From Halobiforma lacisalsi AJ5 (GTDB lineage Archaea; Halobacteriota; Halobacteria; Halobacteriales; Natrialbaceae): DNA of 64,000 nucleotides. This document shows, one piece after another, positions 26,017 to 33,831 of the stretch. Location: contig NZ_CP019285.1 of NCBI RefSeq assembly GCF_000226975.2, forward strand, positions 186,001 to 250,000, given 5' to 3'. Made by a program: the position numbers and the translations under genes. Under the pieces are notes generated by a model that saw only the letters and a program-made list of their open reading frames with translations, was not told the origin of the DNA and searched no databases. Numbering within the stretch: the stretch's first letter is position 1; each line of letters begins with the position of its first letter.

Positions 26017-27219
26017 ATGACGCGATCTGTCTGGATCAAAGCCGACGACGACGTCGGCGACTGGGACGACCGCCGGGCGCGGATTACTGCCGGGCTCGAG
26101 GCGGGCGCGGACTGGGTACTGGTCGACGAACGCGACGTCGAGCGGGTGCGCGAACTCGGCGACATCAACGTGGCCGCGTTCCGGACGGACGGTGACCTGA
26201 CGCTCGTCGACGACGCCGAGGACGAAAGCGAGACGGACGACGCGGGATCCCACGCGGACGCCGAACCCGACGCCGTCGTCGTCGGGAAGGACGGCGAGGG
26301 TGACGCCACCATCGACCTCCCCGAGGACTTCTCCGGGTCGGCCGACCTCTCGACGCTGCGGCGCGACGGCGACCAGGAGCGGGGCGCGTACGTCCGCATT
26401 CTCGGCAAGGAGTACGAGCGGTTCGCCGAGACGGCCGCCGACGAGGCGGATCACACCATCGTCGTCGGCGAGGACTGGACGATCATCCCCCTCGAGAACC
26501 TGATCGCCCGCATCGGCGAGGAGACCGACCTCGTCGCGGGGGTTACGAGCGCGGAAGAGGCAAAGACCGCCTTCGAGACCCTCGAGATCGGTGCCGACTC
26601 CGTGCTGCTGGACTCGGACGACCCCGACGAGATCCGCAAGACCGTCGAGGTCCGCGACGAGGCCGAGCGCGAGACCCTCGAACTGGAGTACGCCGAGGTG
26701 CTCGACGTCGAGCGGGTCGGCAGCGCCGACCGCGTCTGTGTCGACACGGGCAACCTCCTCGAGCACGACGAAGGGATGCTCGTCGGCTCGATGGCCCGCG
26801 GGCTGGTGTTCGTCCACGCCGAGACCGCAGACTCGCCGTACGTCGCCTCCCGACCGTTCCGGGTCAACGCCGGCGCGGTCCACGCCTACGTTCGCACCCC
26901 CGACGGCGGCACGAAATACCTCTCGGAACTGCAAAGCGGCGACGAGGTACAGGTCGTCGACACGGACGGCCACACACGCGAAGCGATCGTCGGCCGCGTC
27001 AAAATCGAGCAACGCCCGATGTTCCGGATCGCACTCGAGACCGGGGACGGCGACCGGGTCGAGACGCTACTCCAGAACGCCGAGACGATCAAGGTCCCGA
27101 CCCGCGAAGGCCGGACCGCGGTCACCGACCTCGAGGCCGGCGACGAACTCCTGTTGTACTACGAGGATACGGCCCGTCACTTCGGCGAGGCCGTCGAGGA
27201 AAGCATAATCGAGAAATAA
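26017..27219 (+). CDS. 3-dehydroquinate synthase II (archaeal type)
   Basis: A 400-residue enzyme matching archaeal DHQ synthase II, which makes 3-dehydroquinate by NAD-dependent oxidative deamination of 2-amino-3,7-dideoxy-D-threo-hept-6-ulosonate. That is the route used instead of classical AroB. Recognisable blocks are the start MTRSVWIKADDDVGDW, the mid-region EDWTIIPLENLIARIGEETD, and the C-terminal half with GMLVGSMARGLVFVHAET, YVASRPFRVNAGAVHAYV and LEAGDELLLYYEDTARHFG. The length is slightly above the non-halophilic norm because of an acidic insertion at about residues 65-95. It starts common aromatic amino-acid synthesis; its partner aldolase gene is not in the window. Confidence 0.92.
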   Translation: MTRSVWIKADDDVGDWDDRRARITAGLEAGADWVLVDERDVERVRELGDINVAAFRTDGDLTLVDDAEDESETDDAGSHADAEPDAVVVGKDGEGDATIDLPEDFSGSADLSTLRRDGDQERGAYVRILGKEYERFAETAADEADHTIVVGEDWTIIPLENLIARIGEETDLVAGVTSAEEAKTAFETLEIGADSVLLDSDDPDEIRKTVEVRDEAERETLELEYAEVLDVERVGSADRVCVDTGNLLEHDEGMLVGSMARGLVFVHAETADSPYVASRPFRVNAGAVHAYVRTPDGGTKYLSELQSGDEVQVVDTDGHTREAIVGRVKIEQRPMFRIALETGDGDRVETLLQNAETIKVPTREGRTAVTDLEAGDELLLYYEDTARHFGEAVEESIIEK

Positions 27220-27245
27220 AACGGCCTGACGGTCCAGTAACCCGG

Positions 27246-27677
27246 TCAGTCCGACCGGGTCCCTACCGCTTCGTCTTCGTCGTCCTCCGGGGCCTCGAGG
27301 CGAGTCGTACACCAGTGACAGAACTCGAGGTCCTCGTCGAGTTCCTTCCCGCACTCGGGACAGGTCGGGCCGTCGGTCGCGCTGGGCGAGTCCGGCGGGA
27401 ATCCGAGCGACCGGAACGTGGCGTCGATCGCCGCGAACAGGACGATAAACGAGAGGGCGAACTGTCCGATCGTATCGGTCTCCTGGGTTACCAGGTCCAT
27501 ACTCTCGGTCATCGATCCCGCCGCGGCGATCTGCTCCGTCGGAAGAAAGATCACGACCGCCGAGAGATACAGGCCGGCGAACACGAGCGCCCGGGTCCAG
27601 TCCCGGATGAGGGCGTGGCCCGCCCCGGGAAAGACAACCGAGAGCCCGCCGGCGGCGAGCGCGCGAAGCCATGTCAT
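27246..27677 (-). CDS. Membrane protein with C-terminal zinc ribbon
   Basis: A 143-residue protein. The first 100 residues contain about three hydrophobic helices, including a GLSVVFPGAGHALI segment like the TM2-type proteins, and the C-terminus carries a zinc ribbon CPECGKELDEDLEFCHWC. The arrangement (membrane part, then cytoplasmic zinc ribbon and acidic tail) recurs in haloarchaeal small proteins of unknown role. It is convergent with 3-dehydroquinate synthase, 26 bp apart. Start ATG at 27677. Confidence 0.75.
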   Translation of the reverse strand: MTWLRALAAGGLSVVFPGAGHALIRDWTRALVFAGLYLSAVVIFLPTEQIAAAGSMTESMDLVTQETDTIGQFALSFIVLFAAIDATFRSLGFPPDSPSATDGPTCPECGKELDEDLEFCHWCTTRLEAPEDDEDEAVGTRSD

Positions 27678-27843
27678 CTTCGTACCCCAAGATAGGAGAG
27701 CCGACGGGTTAACATTCCGATTCGTATCGGCGCGCAGGAACGACGTCCCTCGCCGATTCCGTCGGACGTCTGGCTGACGTTCGTCTGACGCACGTCAGAA
27801 AATGATCCCCCTCACTTTTCTACCAGTACGGTGGAGCCGGAAT

Positions 27844-28149
27844 ATGGAACAGGGCCTATCGCCGAGCATGGCCGTCGTTCGGACGGTTGCCTCCCACGAA
27901 GGCGTCGACCCGGTAGAGCTGTCGCCGCCGCTGCACGCTGCGATCGATACCGACGCACTCGACGCGTTCTTTCGTACCGAACCCTGCGACTGCGACGCCG
28001 CGAACGGACGCGCCGTCGGGTCCACTCCTGTGGTCGAGTTCAGTTACCGGAACCATCGAATCCGCGTCGAGGACCCCGGCGCCGTCGAGATTTTAGACGG
28101 CGACGACCGCCCTGGCTCTTCGACGTCTCCCGATAGCAACCACAACTAA
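27844..28149 (+). CDS. HalOD1 output-domain protein (intact copy)
   Basis: A 101-residue, single-domain HalOD1 protein: MEQGLSPSMAVVRTVASHEG, then the domain signature VDPVELSPPLHAAIDTDAL and a closing strand pair VVEFSYRNHRIRVEDPGAVEI. HalOD1 domains are thought to be output modules in haloarchaeal signalling, but no biochemical activity is established. A GGTGGAG purine run just upstream of the ATG at 27844 could serve as ribosome-binding site. A frameshifted paralogue lies at 29416-29675, with two winged-helix genes between them. Confidence 0.8.
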   Translation: MEQGLSPSMAVVRTVASHEGVDPVELSPPLHAAIDTDALDAFFRTEPCDCDAANGRAVGSTPVVEFSYRNHRIRVEDPGAVEILDGDDRPGSSTSPDSNHN

Positions 28150-28196
28150 CGCTCACAGAGGCGAGCGACGGCCACCACTTCCATCGCGCGCCCCGG

Positions 28197-28580
28197 TTAC
28201 GTCGACTCCAACCGCGAATCCGCGGCCACCTCGAGACACCGTTCGACGGCCGGTGACTCCCGGTAGCGAACCCGGTCGTTCGTCCACTCGAGCGCGACGA
28301 TCCCGTAATCGGCCAGCGCGGGCAGATGGTGGTGTCGAAGATCTATTTCGACGGCGTCGCGGTTCGACTCGTCCGCCCGAGCGACGGCATCGACGAGGTC
28401 GTCGATCGGTACCTCGTCCGCGCTCGATCGCTCGAGGAAGTGCCCGATCACCGCACGCCGCCTCGAGGACGCAAGCACGTCGAACACCGCGTCTACCGGA
28501 AGCGTCGACCCATCCGCGCCGTTCGAGCCTCGATCCTGGGAGTCGTCGCGGTCGTCGTGGCCGTCGAGCGCGGGAGCCAT
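28197..28580 (-). CDS. DUF7344-type winged-helix protein
   Basis: A 127-residue protein whose core matches the DUF7344 winged-helix family: VDAVFDVLASSRRRAVIGHF, then a recognition region ending RHHHLPALADYGIVALEW and a short wing. The family is assumed to bind DNA as ArsR-like transcription regulators. The N-terminus (about 30 residues) is Asp/Ser-rich. ATG at 28580 preferred; one at 28595 adds five residues. It is convergent with the intact HalOD1 gene (47 bp between stops) and same-strand with a second DUF7344 gene upstream. Confidence 0.75.
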   Translation of the reverse strand: MAPALDGHDDRDDSQDRGSNGADGSTLPVDAVFDVLASSRRRAVIGHFLERSSADEVPIDDLVDAVARADESNRDAVEIDLRHHHLPALADYGIVALEWTNDRVRYRESPAVERCLEVAADSRLEST

Positions 28581-28725
28581 GGTAGTAATACACAAGCATG
28601 AACAGTTATATCTAGGGTTGACGTGTCAGCTGACTCGAGACGGCGGCGCGGACGGGGAGACGGAAGAGGACCGAGGGCGGGGACGAACGCGAAACGCCCG
28701 GCGACGACCGGCAATCGAGTGGCGG

Positions 28726-29301
28726 TCACCCGCCACGGGTGGTCCGCTCCAGAAACGACTCGACGTCTTCGTCCTCCTGTTCTTTGGCGAACTCGAGGTA
28801 CGGCTCGAGTCGTTCGCCGCGTTCGGTGAGGGTGATCGCGCCCGAGTCCCGGTCGAACGTGATGAGATCGTAATCCGCTAGCTTCGGCAGACTGGCATGC
28901 GTAAGTGACGTTCTCGTGTGGCGTTTCATCTCGGCGGTGAGGAGGTCGGCGGTCGTCTCGTGCTCCCAGACGGCGAGATAGGTGGTGAGTTCCGAGAGGG
29001 CGACGGTTCCACCGCGCTCGTACAGTAGATACAACAGAAAGCGATCGCGTCGATTGGCGAGCAACCCGAACACGACTCCAGGAGTAAGCGACAGCTCTTC
29101 CTTCTCTTCCTCTTGGCCGGCATCGGCAGCGTCGTCGGAGCCGTCGGCCCTCTCGGATCCGGACGAAGGGCCGAGAGAAGGTTCGGCGTCTGCATCCGTG
29201 TTCGCGTTTGCGTTTGCGTTCGTTTCCGATTCCGCCCCGGCCCCGTCCTCCTCGCCCACGTCTTCGTCTCCGTCCGTCGGTCCCCCGTTGTCCTCCGACA
29301 T
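28726..29301 (-). CDS. DUF7344-type winged-helix protein with long acidic N-terminus
   Basis: A 191-residue protein. Residues 1-75 are low-complexity and acidic, with an NANANAN run and DADAEP. The C-terminal core is a DUF7344-type winged helix: GVVFGLLANRRDRFLLYLLY, TTYLAVWEHE, then SLPKLADYDLITFDRDSGAI. The expected role is DNA-binding regulation. The acidic tail may be an interaction segment. The ATG at 29301 is used; an in-frame ATG at 29373 would add 24 residues lacking family character. It is divergent from the frameshifted HalOD1 gene at 29416, sharing a 114-bp promoter region. Confidence 0.75.
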   Translation of the reverse strand: MSEDNGGPTDGDEDVGEEDGAGAESETNANANANTDADAEPSLGPSSGSERADGSDDAADAGQEEEKEELSLTPGVVFGLLANRRDRFLLYLLYERGGTVALSELTTYLAVWEHETTADLLTAEMKRHTRTSLTHASLPKLADYDLITFDRDSGAITLTERGERLEPYLEFAKEQEDEDVESFLERTTRGG

Positions 29302-29415
29302 CGTCCGATCGTACCACCGTAGAGGGGATAATGATTTGGACGACAACAGGTTACGAACCACACCGACGCTCATTTTACGCTCCGACGGCGTGAGAGCCTC
29401 ACCACTGCTAGTTAT

Positions 29416-29675
29416 ATGCGCTTTCGTCGGAGGAGTGGTATGCGGAACGGGGAGTCACCGAGCATCACCGTCGTTCGAGCGATCGCAATCCGAGAGGGCG
29501 TCGATCCCGTCGAACTGGACCCGCCGCTGCACGAAGTCGTCGACTCAAGCCCCTCGACTGTCTGTCCCAGGAGAACGGCCGCTCGAGCGACCACCTTGCG
29601 CTCGAGTTTACGTACGACTCCTACCGGGTTCGCGTAACGGGGACGGACCCTGCAGTCGAAGTTACGGAACGGTGA
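29416..29675 (+). pseudogene. HalOD1 output-domain protein, apparent single-base deletion
   Basis: The frame from the ATG at 29416 reads SITVVRAIAIREGVDPVELD and PPLHEVVDS, closely matching the intact copy at 27844. It then loses homology after about 29546. The next frame continues KPLDCLSQENGRSSDHLALE, then FTYDSYRVRVTGTDPAVEV and stops at 29675, again matching the intact copy. Restoring one base at 29544-29547 gives a normal HalOD1 protein of about 87 residues. As it stands the protein would end as a scrambled 73-mer. It is divergent from the DUF7344 gene at 28726. Confidence 0.72.
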
Positions 29676-29753
29676 CTCGAGGCCAGTCGTCGTGGGACGG
29701 GTGGTCCGAAAGCGCCGTCCGACCCGAAACCGGTGAGCGACGGACCGGGCCGC

Positions 29754-29912
29754 TCAGTCGTTCGACGGCTCGTGGCCCGGACGGAGCCAGCCGCGGACCC
29801 GTTCGGAGAACGTTCCGATACCGATTCCTGCGAGGAACGAGACGAGGCTCGGGACGAGTACCCACCAGAGGTCGGGATGCTCGCCGCCGGTGTGTAGCGC
29901 GATGTCTAGCAT
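29754..29912 (-). CDS. Small single-helix membrane protein
   Basis: A 52-residue frame starting MLDIALHTGGEHPDLWW, with one clear transmembrane helix (WWVLVPSLVSFLAGIGIG), then a charged tail ERVRGWLRPGHEPSND. The helix followed by basic residues is well formed and on the minus strand, like its neighbours. No family is recognised. It is short, so false positives are possible, but the amphipathic layout and clean stop argue for a real gene. Confidence 0.6.
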   Translation of the reverse strand: MLDIALHTGGEHPDLWWVLVPSLVSFLAGIGIGTFSERVRGWLRPGHEPSND

Positions 29913-30248
29913 CGGTTCGATCCTTCGAAGGTTGGAACCGTCAATGTATCGTTGTCGTCACTAATTCCGGAGCCCGGAGATAGGGGCATTGGCGGTTCTG
30001 TTCTCGTGGCGGCGAAACCGATGCGCTCGTCGCGACGGCCACCGAACAACGCCCCACCCCATACTGCTCGGCTCGCGCTCCGTTCGGCGCGGTTGGGGGC
30101 TGTGACTCCGGCAGCCGGTTCGGGAGGGCCTCGGAGCAGCGGCTCGGCAGCGATTCCCCCGGTCCGTCGGCATCCGAGGACGAGTCCGTTACTGAGGGTA
30201 GAGCGCGTATTTCGGACCCCCAGCGGCGCGTCGCCGGTGCGGAACCAA
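29913..30248. other. Intergenic region, no gene seen
   Basis: This 336-bp stretch upstream of the small membrane gene and downstream of the ferredoxin gene holds no frame with protein character. The frames present are Arg/Pro/Ser-rich shadows. CGATCCTTCGAAGGTTGG at 29919-29936 contains a short palindrome CCTTCGAAGG. Confidence 0.5.
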
Positions 30249-30602
30249 TCAGGATTCGTCCGGAGCCACCTGGCGCGGAAGGACTTGGCCCCAGACGTGC
30301 TTGTCCAGGAGTCTGACCGTCATCGGCCCCTCGACCGTGATACAACACGAGAGCCGGGGATAGCCGAACCGAACCGCTGCCGCGTCGTGCCAGTGTGTCG
30401 GCTCCGGCGCGGGATCGACTTCGACGGTACAGGTCGAACACAATCCCCGCCCGCCGCAGTTCGCGTACTGTGACACCGTGCCGTAGACCGGCAAACCGTG
30501 CTCGAGTAACGACTCCCGGAGATTGGCACCGGGTTCGACCCGGATGGTGGTTTCCCCGCCCTCGCTTCCGGTGATGACCCGCACCGGAATTCCCTCCGCC
30601 AT
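30249..30602 (-). CDS. 2Fe-2S ferredoxin-like protein
   Basis: A 117-residue single-domain [2Fe-2S] ferredoxin. Cluster ligands are C49, C55 and C58 in CGGRGLCSTC and C86 or C87 in LSCC, giving CX5CX2C followed about 28 residues later by the fourth cysteine. The N-terminal strand pair and RVEPGANLRESLLEHGLPVY are typical of the fold. It differs from the abundant haloarchaeal plant-type ferredoxin, which has an N-terminal acidic insertion. No redox partner is adjacent, so its electron donor or acceptor is unknown. Start ATG at 30602. Confidence 0.82.
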   Translation of the reverse strand: MAEGIPVRVITGSEGGETTIRVEPGANLRESLLEHGLPVYGTVSQYANCGGRGLCSTCTVEVDPAPEPTHWHDAAAVRFGYPRLSCCITVEGPMTVRLLDKHVWGQVLPRQVAPDES

Positions 30603-30967
30603 GGGGTTCGGTACGGCCTCGTGACACGTGGTTCTACCGGAGACGACGGTCGGGTGCCCGTGAGGAGTCCGTCAGGGGGTCTCGCTTACGATGCTGGACG
30701 CCAGTCGAGTCAGGATCGGCGGTCGGTCTGCCGGGATGTCGTGACCCCCGTTCCGACAGGGTGGCCGCTCTCGAGCGGAATCTGATGGCCGCGAACGCCG
30801 ACCTCGAGCACGGTCGGCTTTTGGCTGCGTCGCTTCGTCCTCCGTCTCCGAGAACCGCTACGAACCGAGAGACGCAGGTCGGTACGAAGTGGCGCCGCGT
30901 TCTGCCTCGCGTTCCTCCGAACCCCTGCCGAAGCCACCGACGAAGGTCGGTCGCCGACGATCCCCGG
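30603..30967. other. Intergenic region, no gene seen
   Basis: These 365 bp between two minus-strand genes contain only Arg/Ser-rich shadow frames. No tRNA, clear hairpin terminator or repeat was noticed. It presumably carries the ferredoxin promoter near 30603-30660. Confidence 0.45.
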
Positions 30968-31906
30968 CTACGCGTCGGTGGAGACCGTTTCCCGGTCCAG
31001 TTCCTCCCCGTCCGAGTCGAGGTGAACGACCTCGACGGTGTCCGGCAACTCCTCCTCGACGGAGACGTCGACCGTATACTCGACGTAGGTCGGGTCGCAG
31101 GTCGGCTCCGGCGGACGACGGTAGTCGCCGACCCCGATCTCGAGGGTCATCGTCTCCCGGTCCTCGAGGGTCGCCGCCCGGAGTCCGGGGACGGCGGCCG
31201 GATCGCTCGCCCGGTACCCTCCGACGAGAGTGAGATCGCAACAGGACGTCTCCTCGAGCCGAAGTTCGGTCTCGCGGTCACGGCATCGGCGGGCGTCGTC
31301 GGACCGCTCCGCGGTAGCGATCCCGTCCCCGAGCGTCGGCGGTTGCTCGGGCAGCGGCGGGAAGCTCCCGCGGAAGTCGGCGTCGACGCGCTCCCAGTCG
31401 TCGGGCGAGACGGCGTCGGGGCTCGAGGACGGTTCCTGTGTGTACCGCAGCGACGACGTCCCTTCCGGGACGCCTGCACGCACGTCGCTGTACCAGAGAC
31501 CGAAGTAGTACGGCAGTTCCGCGACCGTGAACTCCCCGCTTCGCGTCCAGTACCCCTTCCCGTACCCACCACAGTCCATCTCCGACCGGTTCTCCGCGGG
31601 AAAGTTTCCCCACGTCATATCGCCGAGGGACACGAGTTCGAGTCGGTGACCGGCCTCCGAATACAGCGCGACGCCGGCGTTCGTGATGCCGTCTCGGGAA
31701 CCCCGTACGAAATTGATGTCGACCCTCAGGGAACACCTACCGGTCCATTCGTCGGTCGAACCGTCGTACGCGATTTCCTCGAGACGGACGTCGTACCCCA
31801 CTCCCGTCCAGGTTTCGCCGAGACAGCCCTGGTCGTTTACGAGGCACCCGGCGACGGGGGCGGCCACCCCGCTCGAGACCCCCGCCAGAAGCGCCCGCCG
31901 TTTCAT
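30968..31906 (-). CDS. Secreted lipoprotein, function unknown
   Basis: A 312-residue protein with a twin-arginine-like lipoprotein signal: MKRRALLAGVSSGVAAPVAG then the lipobox cysteine at about residue 21 (VAGC). It would be exported, probably by Tat, and anchored outside the cell by lipid on that cysteine. The mature part is beta-rich with several cysteines (for example CCDLTLVGG and CLGETWTGVGY) and no recognised domain. Composition is acidic, as expected for an external haloarchaeal protein. The ATG at 31906 is fixed by the signal peptide. Confidence 0.75.
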   Translation of the reverse strand: MKRRALLAGVSSGVAAPVAGCLVNDQGCLGETWTGVGYDVRLEEIAYDGSTDEWTGRCSLRVDINFVRGSRDGITNAGVALYSEAGHRLELVSLGDMTWGNFPAENRSEMDCGGYGKGYWTRSGEFTVAELPYYFGLWYSDVRAGVPEGTSSLRYTQEPSSSPDAVSPDDWERVDADFRGSFPPLPEQPPTLGDGIATAERSDDARRCRDRETELRLEETSCCDLTLVGGYRASDPAAVPGLRAATLEDRETMTLEIGVGDYRRPPEPTCDPTYVEYTVDVSVEEELPDTVEVVHLDSDGEELDRETVSTDA

Positions 31907-32066
31907 GCGTGCGTGTAACGGATCAACTGGCTAAACTGTTGGTTCCCGTGGAACTAGTCGGCGACGACACGATCCGCTCGAGGCTGCGGGTCGGCGGTGT
32001 TCAAGACGGGACCACGACTCTCGCTCGAGGATAGAGACCGACCTCGAGGTCGTGGCTCGAGGGGTG

Positions 32067-32104
32067 GAATGCGGGAGAAGTGGGCCGGCGCAGATGTCGA
32101 ACAT
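32067..32104. repeat. Direct degenerate copy of the tRNA-Pro 3' end (att-like)
   Basis: AATGCGGGAGAAGTGGGCCG continuing GCGCAGATGTCGAACA closely matches the tRNA end plus flank at 32225-32263, with a few changes and small indels. It has the same orientation, about 157 bp away on the side where an element integrated into the tRNA 3' end would lie. Confidence 0.65.
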
Positions 32105-32147
32105 GGGAAGACGATCGTCCTCGCTTCGCTCGGACGCTGCGACTTCC

Positions 32148-32186
32148 CTGCTCGAATCTGCGCGCCGTCATCGACTCCCGCACTAC
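32148..32186. repeat. Inverted degenerate copy of the tRNA-Pro 3' end
   Basis: Its reverse complement reads TGTAGTGCGGGAGTCGATGA then CGGCGCGCAGATTCGAGCAG. This matches the tRNA T-arm end and its GTGCGGGAGT flank with several substitutions, in inverted orientation to the other two copies. Confidence 0.6.
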
Positions 32187-32240
32187 AGTTGCCTCGCGCC
32201 GCTATGCGTCGCTCGGCGGTTTGAAGTGCGGGAGTAGTAT

Positions 32241-32312
32241 GGGCCGGCGCAGATTCGAACTGCGGTTACGGCCACCCGAAGGCCGAAGGATACCAAGCTA
32301 CCCCACCGGCCC
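32241..32312 (-). tRNA. tRNA-Pro (anticodon CGG)
   Basis: A 72-nt cloverleaf on the minus strand. The acceptor stem is GGGCCGG/CCGGCCC, and the D arm has A14, GG and A21. The anticodon stem is CGGCC/GGCCG with loop UUCGGGU, giving anticodon CGG. The variable loop is UAAC, and the T arm is CGCAG-UUCGAAU-CUGCG. CCA is not encoded and no intron is present. Degenerate copies of its 3' end lie just downstream (lower coordinates), suggesting past use as an integration site. Confidence 0.95.
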
Positions 32313-32412
32313 GCGTTCGAATGGTGTGGCCCCGGTAGTTTAACGCTTCCGAAAGCTATCGTCGCCGCGCCGGATTGTAGTTTGCCACATACCGTCACCC
32401 CTTCCGCCGCGA

Positions 32413-33036
32413 TCAGAATCGCTCGTAACCCGCCGTATCCAGATAATGGTGGACGACGGTAACGGCCTGATCGGCGTGCAGGACTTCGGGACCCAGTCGG
32501 ATCCGCAGATCCACCGCCTCCTCGAGCAGCGACCGCTCCTCGGCGGTGAAATCCCGGTGATCCGAGAGGACGAAAACCGGATCGGTCTCGAGCAGCGAAG
32601 GCGCCCCGTCCTCTTCGCCACCGTCCGCGTCGACGATCGGCGTCCCGTCCTCGTGCAACTGGACGACCGCGCCGTCGGCGACCTCCTCGAGCGTCTCCGC
32701 GAACCCGCGGCGGTAGACCTCGATCCCGGGGCTCGGCTCCGCGGGGAGCGCGCCGATGGCCTCGTCGCGGTGCTCGAGGGCCTTGCGGACGAGCGCGGCG
32801 GTGCTTCGTTCGTCGGGGTTGAGCCGCCGGAGGTCGCTCCCGTCGAAGGTGATCGTGAGTTCGTCCTGGGCGATCAGGTGGACGCGGACGTCCTCGCGGA
32901 TCCCGTGAGAGGTGACGAAGGCGGCGGTGATCGAGCGACACAGCGCGTCGAGTCGACCCGCGCCGCTGGCGAGGTCGTCGAGCGAGAAGTCGGGCTCGGT
33001 CGGCACCTCGTGGCCGATGAGTACGAACTGTCGCAT
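32413..33036 (-). CDS. trmY: tRNA (pseudouridine(54)-N1)-methyltransferase
   Basis: A 207-residue SPOUT methyltransferase matching archaeal TrmY, which makes N1-methylpseudouridine at tRNA position 54. It starts MRQFVLIGHEVPTEPDFSLD. The C-terminal trefoil-knot region has PVFVLSDHRDFTAEE and a glycine/leucine segment (IRLGPEVLHADQAVTVVHHY). Length matches the family apart from an acidic insertion near residues 135-150. Pus10, the enzyme that makes the pseudouridine substrate, is encoded about 3 kb away (36280). Confidence 0.92.
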   Translation of the reverse strand: MRQFVLIGHEVPTEPDFSLDDLASGAGRLDALCRSITAAFVTSHGIREDVRVHLIAQDELTITFDGSDLRRLNPDERSTAALVRKALEHRDEAIGALPAEPSPGIEVYRRGFAETLEEVADGAVVQLHEDGTPIVDADGGEEDGAPSLLETDPVFVLSDHRDFTAEERSLLEEAVDLRIRLGPEVLHADQAVTVVHHYLDTAGYERF

Positions 33037-33120
33037 ACGGGGGGAACGCGGAGGCGAGGGATAGCCGCCACGGTTCCGGCCGACCGCTCGGCCGGCCGGA
33101 GCAGGGCCTTCGACCGTCGC

Positions 33121-33693
33121 TCACCGGGGTCGCTCGGCCCGCCACCGCTCGCTGGCACCCGCGAGCAGCCGACGCGGGTACTCGAGGCCGGGCGTCCCGT
33201 CGCGATACCAGACGAAGATAGCCGCGGCCAACAGGACGAACTGGACCGTTTCGTAGATCCCCATCTCGTAGTAGTGCAACACGGCGTCGAGGAGGCCGCC
33301 GACCGGGTCCTCCGGCGGGGCCTCGAGCAGCGGCCAGAGGAGGAATCGCGCGCCGGCGAACTCGCCGGTCAGGACCGCGGGCGGAACGTCGGCGGCGAGA
33401 TGCGAGAGGTAGCCGACGGCGAACGCGACGCCGACCCCACGGCGCTGCAGGCGCGCGGCGAGTCGGACGACGGGCGGCAACAGGACCGCGGCGACCAGCA
33501 ACGAGTGAGTCAGCGTCCGACCGCCGGGAAGCACGCCGATACTCCAGGCGAGAGGTTTGTCGATCAGGTCGGGGAACTGTGAGCCGAGGGCGACCGCGAG
33601 AGCGGGGACCGCAAGCGGCGGGCTATCCAACCGTCGACGTGCGTATCCCGCATAGAGCAGGTAGGCGACGGCGAGGTGTCCCCAGGGCCACAT
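33121..33693 (-). CDS. YdjM-like membrane-bound metal-dependent hydrolase family protein
   Basis: A 190-residue membrane protein of the YdjM/LexA-binding family. The N-terminal MWPWGHLAVAYLLY, the SQFPDLIDKPL motif and RTLTHSLLVAAV supply the conserved His and Asp residues, with SHLAADVPP later. Four to five transmembrane helices are predicted. The biochemical function is unproven despite the family name. ATG at 33693; 84 bp separate its stop from the trmY start on the same strand, so they may be co-transcribed. Confidence 0.8.
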   Translation of the reverse strand: MWPWGHLAVAYLLYAGYARRRLDSPPLAVPALAVALGSQFPDLIDKPLAWSIGVLPGGRTLTHSLLVAAVLLPPVVRLAARLQRRGVGVAFAVGYLSHLAADVPPAVLTGEFAGARFLLWPLLEAPPEDPVGGLLDAVLHYYEMGIYETVQFVLLAAAIFVWYRDGTPGLEYPRRLLAGASERWRAERPR

Positions 33694-33831
33694 TCCTGTT
33701 CCCTCGAATGTTTACCGCTCGAGCGAATAGGTGCTTCGACTCGCGGAGGGGCAGGGATGGCTACCGACGGACGGCGACGGGTTGCATACCCAGGGAGAAC
33801 GTTTCCCCCTCGAGGCGTATGCAATGGATAT

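Larger units (their letters stand above)
31907..32240. other. Intergenic region with tRNA-Pro 3'-end fragments
   Basis: No protein gene is supported in this 334-bp region. It contains two degenerate copies of the tRNA-Pro 3' end with its flank, one direct (32067-32104) and one inverted (32148-32186), described separately. Short CGCTTCGCTCGG-type stretches also occur. It looks like the scar of an old tRNA-targeting integration event. Confidence 0.55.

Noticed and set aside
30968..31906. Lipoprotein as an archaeosortase substrate
   Set aside because: It has an N-terminal lipobox and no C-terminal PGF motif with transmembrane helix and basic tail.
27844..32312. A mobile genetic island in the accessory zone
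   Set aside because: No integrase, transposase, replication gene or clear composition shift was found; only the tRNA-end repeats hint at past integration.
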